DNA of 64,000 nucleotides, taken from Fistulifera solaris (Eukaryota; Bacillariophyta; Bacillariophyceae; Naviculales; Stauroneidaceae). Position numbers and translations under genes: made by a program. The notes under the pieces were generated by a model. That model saw nothing but the letters and a program-made list of their open reading frames with translations. It was not told where the DNA came from and ran no database searches. The stretch lies in assembly GCA_030295235.1 (NCBI GenBank), contig AP026128.1:682001-746000 (forward strand). Reading direction: 5' to 3'. How positions within the stretch are numbered: the first letter of the stretch is position 1; the number at the start of each line of letters is the position of its first letter. Of the stretch, positions 12,201 to 23,721 are shown piece by piece.

Positions 12201-15200
12201 CTGCTGATTCAATGGGAATTATTCGGACGTCCGATAGTGGATCTATGGCTCGGCGCTGGCGCTGACTATCGAATCGGGAAATCTTGTCTTGTCCATGTTA
12301 TTGTCCGAATCCTCTTGGAGGCGCATCGTTCAAGCTCGTCACTCATGATAGTGTCAGGCCCTGGTCATTCTGGACGACGAACAAGATCTTATTCTTTTAG
12401 TAAAGGAGATGAATTGCCATATCCCCGAGACATGTTGAAGTCGATAATAGCTCTTCTCTCCATCGAGAACGCTAGCGAGTTGGTGCGGTCCTTTGCTATT
12501 GCTGTTGTTAAAGGAGTTGTTGCTCAATCTTCATGGCAAGAACACGTTTACAAAAATCTGCCCCGTGAAGATAGGAGTGAGCTTTCTTTGTCGATTTTAA
12601 AATGCGTTGGCAATAGTGCCTTCATGGTGCCAGATGAGTTTTTCACGAATTTTCCGCTTGATTGCACTGACGTTTTGCATCTGGTAAACGTATCTAAGGC
12701 AAGTATGACTTCCCTCATATTGCTCGCCGACTTCATTCGGGTTAATGCGACCAGTTTGTTTGTCGGAGCCAATGCCAGCGAGCTTTGCAAATCACTTTTA
12801 ATGGTTCTTTCTGATCTTCACAAGGAGGACGTTTCAAATGGCAGAGAAGACCTCGACAGGATGGATTTCGCCCTATATTCAGTTCTTCGTGCAATCAATG
12901 AAGCCATTATTTCATCCAAAAGCTCAATACGTTTTGACAAAAGGATTTACAGACGCTCGCCAAATGTATCTCGACAATACTTGCCACTAATGAAGCTATT
13001 GATAGCCCTTCGTCCAGGACGAGATTGGCATCTCAGGAACTTTTAACGTCCATGTGCGGTTTATATCCTCTAGAGAGTGTCCCTCTACTCATTCCTGTCA
13101 TTCTCTCTGCTTTCGAGTCGTGCGAGCCAACGAACAAAAGCCAGGCAAAGGCAGAATCTGTTATCTAATTTGGTGCCAGTGTACATGCAGTGTGCAAGAT
13201 CAGCTAGAATGACTATGCATCAGTTGCTGGGAAAAGTAGTTCGCGTCATCCGCAAGATGAAAGAAAATGATCAAAAGCGCGTCTTTTATGAGTTATCGGA
13301 TGCAATTGCGACGCACTGTCAACACACCTCGGATAAACAATTTGTGGATACGAATGCCACAATTGGGACATTGGTGACGGAGTTCATCGCATGCGTTGTA
13401 CATTTCAAGGATGATAATGACGAATCACTCGATGCAGATGTCGTCGATTTATGTTTGGGTATGATTTCAAGGGTACCCGTAGTTGCACAAGCTAGTTCAT
13501 TACTCTTGTTGCTTCATTACGTCGAAGCACTTACTGCTGCCCTCCAGGGAGAGTCCATTGAATCAGACTTGATCCCAAGCGACGATACGATTCTACCTTT
13601 GGTGCTAGATATCTGCTCAGTTCCTCTCGGTCAAGGACACGATGAAAGAAATACATTTTTGAAAGTGGCTGTTGGTATTATGAGGACTATAAATGAAGCG
13701 CTGAATTTGCAATCGATTCGTAAGCTTCTTCGAAGAAATAACACGGAATCCTCCTTTTATCTCTGCAATTGTGGCAGAACGTGCTTTCCTTAGAAGCGAG
13801 ATTACATGGCTTGGGAACGGGTTTTGATGGACTACGGAGCTTACTATCGACATTAGTTGATGACTGTCGTGATTCAATGCAGGACATACTCCCAGTTCCT
13901 CTTTTCCTTGCTTCAACGATGTCGGTAATTAGAGAGGCTACTTCAGACCAGCTCCGTGTTAATGCTTTGCGCTTAATAGCTGAACGGTCATTGAACTTGG
14001 ATCCATCTTCAGCTGAATTCTCTCTGTTCCTAGACATTATCCCCGAGGTTTCTTCTCTCATCGGTATTGATAACACATCATCGTCTCCAACTCCAACAGG
14101 GGGCATTTATTCTCGTGGAACACCTTGCACGCGCTCTTCCCGCGAACTATTTCGGTGACAAAGAGAAAGAATTGTGTCAAAACAATTTCTCGAGCTCATG
14201 GCTCGATCGGTGCAAGCGGTCCAGGAACAATTGGCGATGATCACGAAGAATCGACATGAGTTTTCTACAATAGATGCATGTTGTTACTCGTCACTTTGCG
14301 GAGCTTCCTTGGTTCGAATACTGGGCCCCAAATGTTTACCTCTGCTTCCGAAGTTTGTCAAAGCCTTGAACAGTATTCTCGTGATATCAAATTCATTGTG
14401 CGACGAGCTCAAATCTAACATTGTCACAGAAATACGTTTATGTCAGTTGGCAACAATGCGGTCGATTTTGTGCATAACTGAAGCCGTTCCTCAATTTCTT
14501 CCGTCTTATCTCGGATCACTGCTGAAACCAGATAGTTTACTGGCACCCTGCCTCTACGATATCATGTCAGATGAGGCGGACTGTAGAACAGTGATTTCAA
14601 TCAGGGATCGCTTAAGAACAGCTTTATCCACGAAAATACCTCCACGATCCTTTGTTCCTGCGGCTTGCAAAGCCATGGGGGTTGTTCTTTACTAGCGAAA
14701 GTCGCTGTTTTATCCATGTTGAAACAGTCGGTTGAAGTAATGTCTCATTCAGAGTGCAGTGGTCAGGTCATTCCTATTTTTTCTGCGATCGTGAATGCAT
14801 TCGAGTCAAGTTTTTCTTGTGAGGATCGGTTAGATCTGATGCAGCCCGGGTGTGAATTATTCCTTGCAGTGACAATGAAGATTTCTGAAGTTCAGCTTCG
14901 TAAGCTATTCGTTTTGTTTAAGGAGTGGCGTGGAGACTTTAACGCAGAGGATCCGGAGACTGGAGCAGAGAAACGATATGCTTACTGGTTTGTTTGCAGT
15001 CATTTGAGCAAGGCGCTTAGAGGCATTTTCTTACCCTGTTTGACCATCACTTATACTGACGCGGTATCAGAGCTCGAAGTTGCTACTAAAGTTATGTGCA
15101 AGGCGACAGACGCTGAGAAGCGCGGAAACAAGCGAAGACGCGTAGAAGATCAAGGTGATTTGAAGTACGGAGTTGAGTCAATTCGGTCTTTGCAACCGCT

Positions 15201-15717
15201 TTGTCTCTGCCTCGAGTACGCGCTTACAGCAGATGCTCACCAGGGCGGAAACTGGGTTCGAGGTGATGACAATCAAAAATACGAATCGTTGCTCACTCCA
15301 CTAGGAAAACTTCTACAAGCTCGCGTCCCGATGGACTTTCCTTTAAAAACTCCGGACTCGAGCGGATTTCAATCCCTTGTCCTCGGTCCTGCACTTCAAT
15401 CAGGATCCGTTATTGGTTCCTTAAAAGCTCTCGCATGTGCAGGAGGTAACGAGCAGCTTTGGAAGCCTTTGAATCATGCCGTTTTAGAAGCATGTGGAAA
15501 CGAAACAAGAAATGAAGTCAAGAGGGCAGGTCTTACTTGCCTTTTGTCTCTTATTGAGTCTTTAGGAGATGAATATTTGGTCTTGATACCAGAGTGTTTA
15601 CCCGTTCTCTCAGAGCTACTTGAGGATTCCGACGAGGATGTGGCTGCTCTTGCGAAGGACATCGTGACTCTTGCGGAAGAGATGCTCGGAGAAAGCTTAG
15701 AAAGTAGCCTACGATAA
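9236..15717 (+). CDS. UTP10: UTP10/HEATR1 U3 snoRNP (t-UTP) subunit, with several frame breaks
   Basis: Large HEAT-repeat protein of the small-subunit processome, needed in the nucleolus for pre-rRNA transcription and 18S maturation. The ATG at 9236 opens with SLSTLQAQLAAL, as UTP10 does. The N-terminal domain contains LEYLLRRYELHV and PPRQQL. The C-terminus has the BP28CT signature (WKPLNHAVLEAC, then DEYLVLIPECLPVLSELLED and a final LGE). Total length (about 2,100 residues) fits the family. The frame changes near 11290-11390, 12880-13160 (more than once), 13770-13793, 14098-14104, 14185 and 14680. Homology resumes each time without a gap, and several breaks sit at homopolymers such as GGGGG. 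One candidate 40-nt intron (12966-13005) has GT-AG and a CTAAT branch site. I read the rest as sequence indels, not as separate genes. Confidence 0.85.
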
Positions 15718-16030
15718 TTGCGGAAAAAAGCAAGACATAATCGCTAGCAAGTTAATGCTAACTAGGTCATTATTCAATGTCTACCTGCACATGCAAAGCT
15801 CAACCTCGACTGTGTCGATCAGACTAGCGAGCAGAGTATCAAAGACAAAGGATGTATCAGTAGAGCAGAAATGATCATCTAAAAACCATCCGAATGAGTC
15901 CCACAAATAGATGCCAACGCTAAGCCGTCTGTGTCACAAGAACAAATCCATCCATCGCTTTACGGAAAGTATTCAGACCCAATGCAACATTTCAAATCGA
16001 AACATATTCGGTCCCTTGCAGCGAGTCATG
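15718..16030. other. Intergenic between convergent UTP10 and METTL21-like genes
   Basis: Convergent 3' flanks. Nothing recognisable beyond probable untranslated sequence. Confidence 0.45.
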
Positions 16031-17031
16031 TCACGAAGAACTTTTGTTTCGTCGAATTTCAAATAAGAAAGCTTCCTTCTTTTCTTCGTCGCCATCGACT
16101 TTCACATATTTCCAAGATAAGCAATCCAATTCCCATCCCCGATGACGGACGGCACTTAAAATACCATTCACTGTTGTAAAAGAGCGCTTTCTTTGCGTAA
16201 ATCTCTACGTTGGAAGCTCATGAGAAAGGTTGCGTTGGGAGAAAAGTGAAACAAGCTGGCCACGGTATCCAAAAGCGCATCCAACATTGAAACGAGCCAC
16301 ACGCAATCACTGGCGACGATCAGATCTAAATAGTGTTGTTGTAATTCAGATAGCTGTTCTTGTACGGGTTTGGTCCAGTCCAAGGCAGTGGATCCGAGCC
16401 AGCCCCTTCCAATCGGCACTGGACACGACAACGCCAACCATTCGGGGCAAGGCGAGGATGGGGCATTGTTTTTGTTGCGCTGTTGATTGGGATATATTGC
16501 ATTCTCCACCAAGGTTGGTAGATCTGTCGCTAACACTTCTGCACCCTGCGCAGCGAAAGACGCACTTAGCAGACCCACACCCGATCCCAGCTCTATGATT
16601 CGACACGGTGCCGTCTCTTGCAGACGTCGCTGCCAATAAACAAGACGAGGAGGATCTTGATCCAGAGGCCAGATCAGGCTTTCTAATACAAGTCGCGCCC
16701 CCGCCCATATTTGAAACCCCGTTCGCCCCGCCAACGTGTATCCTTTATCGAAGAAGAAAGGGTCGACCGCCGCAGTGGCTTCTTCTAGCTCTTCGTTGCT
16801 AACAACCGGCTCTTGGTCGTTCAGGACACCCACCGAACGTCCTCGACAACTGAATTCGAGTCGATGATTCGGTGTGGTAGAGAAGAAGACAACCGACCCA
16901 ACTTCACCGCCTTCTTCCAAAATTTCTCCACATTGAAACGCGGGCGGCGAAGGGCGATATTTGGTGTCATCGAGGAGAAACGCATTCTTGGGCTCGGATG
17001 ACGCCTCTGTCTGTTTAGAGACATTCTCCAT
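16031..17031 (-). CDS. METTL21-like lysine methyltransferase (Methyltransf_16), one frame break
   Basis: SAM-dependent methyltransferase of the METTL21/PF10294 family, which mostly methylates lysines on cytosolic proteins. I start at the ATG at 17031. Motifs in order: GFQIWAGARLVLE (the family's QIW..A signature), IIELGSGVGLLS (SAM-binding motif I), EVLATDLP (motif II) and DLIVASDCVW (the D-x-x-x-D/Y post-motif). The first frame stops at 16168. The next frame on continues with the expected C-terminal strand region (RGWELDCLSWKYV, then EAFLFEIRR) and stops at 16031, so a 1-nt indel near 16166 splits one gene. Substrate cannot be told from sequence. Confidence 0.82.
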
Positions 17032-17602
17032 TATCAACAGGTTTAAATGCTACACAGAGCAACAAAAATCAAAGACTCTCAAAGCATCACAGCGCACGAT
17101 ACGACAATACATAGTAAGCGTAGCGTTTCTCGTCATGGCTTTTTGCGTCGTATTTCACAGCCGCTCCTAGCACCCGGATATTGCGCCATGACGTCTACAT
17201 CCATTTGTGGGTCTGATTGTCACAAATGACGATAACAACCCTGACAAAGAAGATAATTGGGTAACATAGATAATGCAAAAGAAAATAGTTTTGTGTTTTA
17301 AAACATCGAAAAGAAGAGAGAAGCAATGTTTTGAACATCTACGTACATTTCACGTAGGCGTCCGTAGGGAAATTTATCGACAGAGGGAAACCCGGATATA
17401 TTTAGTGTGTCAAACATTCAGCATGGTGTCAATGTCAATCCCAAACGAAAGTCAGTCACGAGTTATCACGTCAGAATGCAAAAAAACGCCGACGAACGAA
17501 AAAAATAATAATGATGAGTCACATCAGTTTCTCAGAAAACAGAAAACCATCAACAGCGATAGGTTGCAAGTTGCTACAAAGCACATACTTTAAACACAAA
17601 CA
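17032..17602. other. Intergenic between divergent METTL21-like and glutaredoxin-like genes
   Basis: Bidirectional upstream region. It holds one short fragment of repeat family A (17335-17410). The remainder is AT-rich, without supported genes. Confidence 0.5.
17335..17410. repeat. Solo fragment of repeat family A
   Basis: It contains the ACGT-rich block followed by GGGAAATTTATCGACAGAGG and AACCCGGATAT. This is the reverse complement of the core in the 7.6-8.9 kb array and matches the orientation of the 21.7-22.8 kb array. It is a single, truncated copy. Confidence 0.75.
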
Positions 17603-18226
17603 ATGAGAATTCAGGCTCTTGTTCTACCGGGTGCACTGGCCCTTGCGTCTGTTTCGGCTTTCGTCCCGAGCCCATCCGCCCGAAAGCACGTGCCATCGCT
17701 TTTAGCCACAACGAGTGACGATGTGATTAGTCCCAATGCCGCCATCAAGGTAGCAGCACAAGGAATGACTCTTCTGAAACCAATCTTCCAGCTAGAAGCC
17801 GAACTCCAAGCCGCCGCTCTCGGTGCTTTGGCCAAGGTCGACAAGGACGAAGTGGCCAAGGAAGTAGCCGATATCGTGAAAGCGAACAAGATTGTCATCT
17901 ACACGTATGCATTGAGTCCCTTTAGTACCGAGGCAATCTCTATTTTGGATTCTACCGGCTACGACTACAAGAATATTGAACTAGGACTCGAATGGTTTAC
18001 GTTGGGAGGGAAAGAGTCCGAAACCAGAGTCGCTTTATCAAAACAAGTCGACAACGGAGCCACCAGTTTGCCCAAAATATTCATCGGCGGAAAATGCATC
18101 GGTGGATATGCCGAACTGGCAGCACTGGTTGAGATTGGTGAATTAGAGGCTGTGCTTAAGAAAGCTGGAGCGAAAAAGAAGGGAGAGAAGGCTGGAGTCT
18201 TTGCCGGATTGCCTTTCGTGAAGTAG
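17603..18226 (+). CDS. Plastid-targeted glutaredoxin-like protein lacking active-site cysteines
   Basis: A 207-residue protein starting at the ATG at 17603. Residues 1-20 form a signal peptide ending SVSAF|VP, the diatom plastid bipartite-targeting motif, followed by a basic, Ser-rich transit region. A helical stretch (about 45-93) precedes a glutaredoxin/thioredoxin-like fold (about 95-190). Where glutaredoxins have CPYC or CGFS this protein has SPFS (residues 105-108), so both catalytic positions are serine. The cis-proline motif is present as SLPKIFIGGKCIGGYAEL, the glutathione-binding half of the family. The only cysteine is at about residue 165. It is thus unlikely to be an ordinary disulfide reductase. 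A binding or scaffold role, or a glutathione-linked role, is inference. The CDS is a single intact exon. Confidence 0.85.
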   Translation: MRIQALVLPGALALASVSAFVPSPSARKHVPSLLATTSDDVISPNAAIKVAAQGMTLLKPIFQLEAELQAAALGALAKVDKDEVAKEVADIVKANKIVIYTYALSPFSTEAISILDSTGYDYKNIELGLEWFTLGGKESETRVALSKQVDNGATSLPKIFIGGKCIGGYAELAALVEIGELEAVLKKAGAKKKGEKAGVFAGLPFVK

Positions 18227-18317
18227 ATGAACACGGCTACTGTAACGTCGAAGTGACAGCTTAAGTTCTAGTTACGACAATCTTTTGTGCAAAGCTGATT
18301 AAAACTTTATTAACCCA

Positions 18318-20222
18318 TCAAATAACACTTTTGCCGTCCAAAGATTGAACGACACCATATACTTCCACAAGTCCTACTTGAAAGACGCTTTCGCTCTCGC
18401 CGTGCAAAGGTTCGTTCCCAAAACCTTCTGCAGTGCTGGATTCCGCTACAGTAAAGTCCTCGTTGAATCGCAATCCAGCTGATCCGTCGGAGTTGCCTCC
18501 CATACTGATGTAAGATTGTGTACTGACCATAAATTGCTCCAACAGAGCAGTAGCGTTGTTGCGACTGTAGTCGGTGTCATCCGAATGATCCAAATCCAGC
18601 AGTTTGGATGCGTCCATGTCAGAAGAAACCCGAGGACTCCACTTCCAACAACGCGGATCGGGCTGCACTCGAAACAAAAAGCAACTTCCGTCGCCGTATA
18701 CTTTGGGACTCGGTCGCCACGGCTGGGATGCGTAAAAGCCAACTATCGTCGTTTCTGCCATGGCCGAAGATAACACTTCGCACAACAGAATCGTGTGCTT
18801 CGCTCGCTGTACTCGATTGTAGAACATCTCCAGTGTTCGCCCGTGGCAATTTGTAGAAAACAATAAGTTCAAATTGACCATGCGTAATGTCAATGGCATC
18901 CATGCCGCTAAACTGAGTCTCACGGCTCGCGGCACCGCCAGAACAGGCTCAGGGACCGTTTCGTCAGGATCTAGCAAGAGAGGCGGTATTTGCAAACCCA
19001 GAGGCTCTGAAGGACTGTCAAACAACGATGCAGCCACTTCATCCTCTTCCTCTCCTATAAAAGTAGATTGCAGCGCGCGTTCTTCTTCCATTCGAATAAT
19101 GCGGCGCAAGATATGCCGTCGCGGAAATCGCATGGGTCGTCGCAAACCTGCGCGTCCATGAATTCCGTACGCTTTTCGGACGATCATGTCAAAGTTGAAC
19201 CTGGGACTTTGTGCCCATTGACGCATAAATCGCCACCATTCCTCCGCATTACTGATTGTCATTAATTGCTCCGCGGCATCCTTTTGAACAGAACCAACAA
19301 GGCCACCCCGAAGCGAAATAATACTTTCGATCCTTCGAGTGTGTAAACATCCATGATCCGACAACAAAACTGCAGCGGCAAGATTGTAGTGAAGAAGTGT
19401 CGAAACATGGGACTCAAGTCATCAAAGACCCCGCGATCGTCCAAGTACTCGGCGGTTTGCGGATGCAGCTTTTCCATGACGTCGCCAAACGCTTTGCCCC
19501 AGGCAATTTCTTCTATTTTCGATACGGGAAAATACGCATTGGGAGCGTGCGCCATTTCGCGAAGGGTGCAGAATGCGTACGATTCGGATTGAGCCGTCAA
19601 CAAAACAATCACCAAAAACGGTACTGAAGGCACCAGATCTATTAGACCTAACAATCGTTGCAGTGACATACACACGCGTTTGTGTGCTAATTTTCCGTAA
19701 ATGGTTGTACCCTCTGGATAGGTCATCGTTTTTAGGGGTTGAAAAGAAATATCCAGCCATAATTGTTGTACTCGTTCCTCCCTTTCTCTCCTCGTTTCAT
19801 CGTTAACCTTTTCTACATAAAGAATTTGATCCAGAATTCGGTCATACGCTTGTCCCAATGCTTCCGCCTTTTGTAACGTTCGATATTCGTGCCAATACTC
19901 CGCCGTCTCGCGGGGATGAACCGCTTGAAATACATTCGAAAGCCAGACTGCACATCGTAACGCCGGAGGGATGCCTTGCCGGATCACCTAATCGCACAGA
20001 GCCAAACTAAGCATCCTCCCCAAAAGAATGAAACAACAATACAAGAGGACTTACCCCTTTCAGTAAAAGCGTCGTCTCGGGTGTACCCCGAGGTCCTCGT
20101 AACAAAGGAGGACGATCGTTCCATGTCGGAGGAATGCGGGTCGGTAGTTCTTTCTCTGTCAACGTGTCGACACTGCCGATCACCAGATTGCGGAGACTGG
20201 GAGCATTGTCATCCAAATCCAT
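18318..20222 (-). CDS. TBC-TLDc domain protein (TBC1D24-like), one intron and one frame break
   Basis: Predicted Rab-GAP-like TBC domain fused to a TLDc domain, the architecture of animal TBC1D24/Skywalker proteins in vesicle traffic and oxidative-stress protection. Exon 1 is 20055-20222 (ATG at 20222). A 67-nt GT-AG intron is at 19988-20054, restoring the TBC motif KG|VIRQGIPPALR. The TBC region runs to about 19290. The frame then changes at an AAAA run near 19283 and continues as DAAEQLMTISNAEEWW. The TLDc domain follows from about 18880 (LLFSTNCHGRTLE, GFYASQPW, GSCFLFRV, then SMGGNSDGSAGLRFNEDF). The usual TBC catalytic IxxDxxR motif is not evident in the part read, as in other TBC1D24-type proteins. 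TBC identification is less certain than TLDc. Confidence 0.8.
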
Positions 20223-20848
20223 TATTGTGGAGACTTCTATGAAATTCGATGTTATAATGAGATTTTTAAACAGTTGTTATCATCGACTTCGCATCGTCGT
20301 TGCAACAATCAAAAAATCCTCGCGTCGTCGCATTTGCAAAAATTCCCATTCACGACTGAAACGCAGTCGTGGCGAAAAACGGAGACACTTTGGGCTATAC
20401 TGGTAGTAAATACAATAGTAGCGATACACTATACTAGCAAGAAAGATTTAGTTCATCATTACATCGCTAATGCTCATCCATAAATGAGACTTTTCACTTT
20501 TCTCGTTAAAACGGGACGGCAAATCACAAAATCAATGCTTCTTTCTAGCAAAGAGACGGCTCGTTTACTAATTGAAAACGTATCCGCGATTTCTGCAATT
20601 TGGCCTTTAATGAAATCAATTACCAGTCTAGAATACGTTGAATAAAGTCTATCGCCTTTACTTGTTGAACTAAATCATATACCAACAATAGGTGTCGATG
20701 TAACGTTTTATGAGCCGAAGAAAAACAGTGGGAGAAGAATCATCTGCATCGAATTTGATGATCAAGCGCTTGCTCCTTTTGCGAGTGTGCAAGCAGTGTG
20801 GTTCAGTAATTTCAAATCCTCCAACCGGTGAAACATCATATATAAGTT
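20223..20848. other. Intergenic with one dispersed hairpin repeat
   Basis: AT-rich sequence without a supported gene. It contains the hairpin element at 20345-20405 described separately. Confidence 0.5.
20345..20405 (-). repeat. Dispersed hairpin repeat (family B), perfect 8-bp stem copy
   Basis: At 20351-20371 CACGACTG and CAGTCGTG flank a 5-nt loop. The flanking GGCGAAAAACGG and CACTTTGGGCTATA are shared, in reverse orientation, with the copy at 41773-41826. Confidence 0.65.
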
Positions 20849-21517
20849 CTAACCAATTCGCAAAATAATATGAAAGCCACTGTTGGTTTCAACAATGTTA
20901 CTCATCTCCCCAATTTGCAGAGCAAAGCTCGCCTTTTCAAATTCCGGCGTCATTTTCTTGGGCCCGAAAAATCCTAAATCCCCTCCACGTTTCGCGGAGC
21001 TGCAATCGCTCTCAGTCTTGGCAATCTCTTCGAACGTTGCTCTCAATTCGTCGGCATCCGAGGCCGACTCCAGCAAAATTTCTTGAAAGCCCTTCATTTC
21101 TTCCAACGCCTCTTCCTTGGTGATTGTAATGGTTGGCATCCTCCAAGAGCTCGGTCGACGACTGTCCTTGTGCTTACGCAGAATATGCAGTGTACGGACT
21201 TTCTGGGGCAGTTTCGCCTTCTTATTGGACGAGGGTATCTCGGGGGCAGCGTCTTCGCTCGCGGCTCGTTTTCGCGGTTGTTCCTCTGATGTCGGCAGTG
21301 CGGTCGTGGTGGCGGCTTGCGGCGCTTGCCATGTGGATTCCCCAGTTTCTTGATGATAGTAGTAATAACAGTCGGGTTGTGACCTCGATTCTTTCAAGAC
21401 CCATCCGGCGGGAAGCGGACGAGGTATGGGAGGAATCGCCCCCGGCGCCGTGATTTGTAGTGCAGCGTTTGCAACCGCTTCGACGGAGTGATCCGGAACA
21501 GCAGGGGCTTCTACCAT
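20849..21517 (-). CDS. Pin1/Ess1-type peptidyl-prolyl isomerase
   Basis: Phospho-Ser/Thr-Pro-specific prolyl isomerase with a WW domain and a parvulin domain, 222 residues from the ATG at 21517. The WW domain (about residues 38-65) contains LPAGWVLKESRSQ, YYYYHQETGESTW and a closing proline. A linker with KKAK follows, possibly a nuclear signal. The parvulin domain starts HILRKHKDSRRPSSW, which gives the catalytic His and the phosphate-binding Arg pair. It continues with SDCSSAKRGGDLGFF (catalytic Cys) and ends SGFHIILRIG. All key Pin1 residues are present and the frame is intact. Probable nuclear regulator of phosphorylated proteins such as the RNA polymerase II tail (family knowledge). Confidence 0.95.
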   Translation of the reverse strand: MVEAPAVPDHSVEAVANAALQITAPGAIPPIPRPLPAGWVLKESRSQPDCYYYYHQETGESTWQAPQAATTTALPTSEEQPRKRAASEDAAPEIPSSNKKAKLPQKVRTLHILRKHKDSRRPSSWRMPTITITKEEALEEMKGFQEILLESASDADELRATFEEIAKTESDCSSAKRGGDLGFFGPKKMTPEFEKASFALQIGEMSNIVETNSGFHIILRIG

Positions 21518-21735
21518 TGGATATGTTGTGTAAACGCGACAAAAAACAAACTTGGAGAGATTATTCAAATGGTAATTCGCCAGAATAATAATTATTCACA
21601 AGCAACGATCGATTTGATTGCCTTTCCTCTTTCCTCGTTCACCGCCAGCCGCGTTCATCTCTATTGTTCCTTGTTTGTTCAGTACGTACGGCGTACGCGA
21701 GAGTTAAGGGCTGATGGCTGATGTACCAGGTATCC

Positions 21736-22770
21736 AGAATTTCTGGAGGTATCACGCAACGCTTTCAGTGTCTACGCGTAAATGTAGCCGCCGTGGGAAA
21801 TTTATCTCTGCAGGGGTACCCGGATATTGTGTTTTTCTCCATCCTCCAATTCTTGGATCTAAAGTGCCCAGATGTCAATGTTTCCATGTCCACCTTATTT
21901 GCTTAGTATCGGAAAGCAAAAATTGTCATCGATTCTAATAACAAAATGTTGATCGAACGAATGATGCAACGCTTCGAATGTCCACGTTATTTCACGTAGC
22001 TCTCGTGGGGAAATTTATCGACGGAGGAGAACGCGGATATTGTCTAATTTCGATCACACCATTGTTCGCCTCTTTTGGACACCAATGTCAACCATACATT
22101 GCCCAACATCGCTTATGCAAGTAATGAAACAATAATTGACTTTAATCAGACAGTGAATCATGAAGAAGTAAAAAAAAATAATATCAGGCTTGCTGTTTCT
22201 ACGCGTAAATTACGTAGCCGACGTAGGAAATTTATCTCTGCAGGGGTACCCGGATATTGTGTTTTTCTCCATCCTCCAATTCTTGGATCTAAAGTGCCCA
22301 GATGTCAATGTTTCCATGTCCACCTTATTTGCTTAGTATCGGAAAGCAAAAATTGTCATCGATTCTAATAACAAAATGTTGATCGAACGAATGATGCAAC
22401 GCTTCGAATGTCCACGTTATTTCACGTAGCTCTCGTAGAGAAATTTATCGACGGAGGAGAACGCGGATATTGTCTAATTTCGATCACACCATTGTTCGCC
22501 TCTTTTGGACACCAATGTCAACCATACATTGCCCAACATCGCAAATGCGTGCCAAGAATCAATATTCGACGAATATTCGACATCGAAGCATGAAACAGTA
22601 GAAGGATACAACGCCTCGTTTGTCTACGCGTATTATACGCAGCCACCGTAGGAATTTTATCGATGTAGGTAGCAGACTACTTTTTTCAATCATAGCGAGT
22701 AACGATTTTCGCCAACATCCAACTCTTTTATTATTTGCACAGACGTCAATGTTTTATTGCCCACCGTGTT
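21736..22770. repeat. Tandem array of about 430-bp units (repeat family A, locus 2, inverted)
   Basis: Two near-identical units share GGGGTACCCGGATATTGTG near 21818 and 22248 (period about 430). Each is followed about 200 bp later by a GAAATTTATCGACGGAGGAG block. This is the reverse complement of the 7.6-8.9 kb units, including TTGCCCAACATCG. A third, diverged partial unit lies at about 22610-22770. The short open frames inside repeat with the units and are not genes. Confidence 0.88.
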
Positions 22771-22898
22771 AGCTTCTTACGGAGTACAAAGTATAATGTT
22801 AGCGTTGGCTTTAAATGATATTGATTGTCAAGCATCCTGAGCTATGAAACTCAAACAGGGATCATTAAAAAGTGAGCCGCAAAAGCGTATGTTCATCG

Positions 22899-23721
22899 TC
22901 ACGACCCCGACAAAAGCCGATCCGCAGCTCGTTCGATGCTATTATTGGACGCTTGCAGTGCTTGAATCACTTGCGCACGAGGGAAGCCCATTCCCACAAG
23001 CTGTTCAACCGCAGCTTCTGGAGGTTCCGGCGGTGGCCGTTGCGTGGCCATTTGTGGTCGTGGTCCTCCAGTTCTCTGCGCTGCCATTCCAACCGTGGGG
23101 ACGACGGGAGGTGGAGCCTCTAGGAAGCGAGAACTGTAAGGAGAAACAAAAGTCACCACGGCATCCGGGAAATCGATTATGTTCTCCAGAAAATGACGGT
23201 ATATCACCCAAGCGAACATTCCCAGAACGGCTGCGACTATGCTATTTCTACCTTCGCTACCGGCAATCCATGCAAACCAAAGATATCCAATCGCCTTTTC
23301 AGAGAAAGTAAATCCCAAAATTTGTACAAAGCGAGGGTGAAGGCGCGGAGAGTACATATGAAACCAGACAAAGTACGCCCCCAGAAGAGGGTAGGGGCCC
23401 ATGTAGGGGTATTTCCCCATTACCAAAAGCTGCATGAAATGCTCCATTGCTATCACCAAAAGCTGTATAGCCAAAAGGATAGTTACGAACTTGCGCGAAC
23501 CAGTCTGACGTTCCAAGCCTCTCGACCAATACAGAAATAACGCAGTGCCTAAAAACGATTCACCCGACCCGGGACGGAAAATCCATTTATTGGTGTATAA
23601 TGTCAAGGATCGTTGAGCAGAAGCTTGTCGATACATAATGAGAGCAGTCACGGAACTTAGAGCCAGAAGTTTCGACGCGGGCGCCTTCAAACCACCCCGG
23701 CGATGGAGCAGCTCGTTGCAT
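22899..23721 (-). CDS. UBAC2-like rhomboid-pseudoprotease with UBA domain
   Basis: ER membrane protein related to UBAC2, which in animals works in ER-associated degradation and lipid-droplet protein sorting. The likely ATG is at 23721 (MQRAAPSP). A GGGG run near 23695 puts it one base out of frame with the main frame, which resumes GGLKAPASKLL, closely like UBAC2's N-terminus. Several hydrophobic segments cover residues about 20-180 (ERQTGSRKFVTILL is the family motif after TM2). A proline-rich linker follows, then a UBA domain (EQLVGMGFPRAQVIQALQA, then NNSIERAADRLL) for ubiquitin binding. No catalytic Ser/His pair of rhomboid proteases is seen. Confidence 0.82.
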
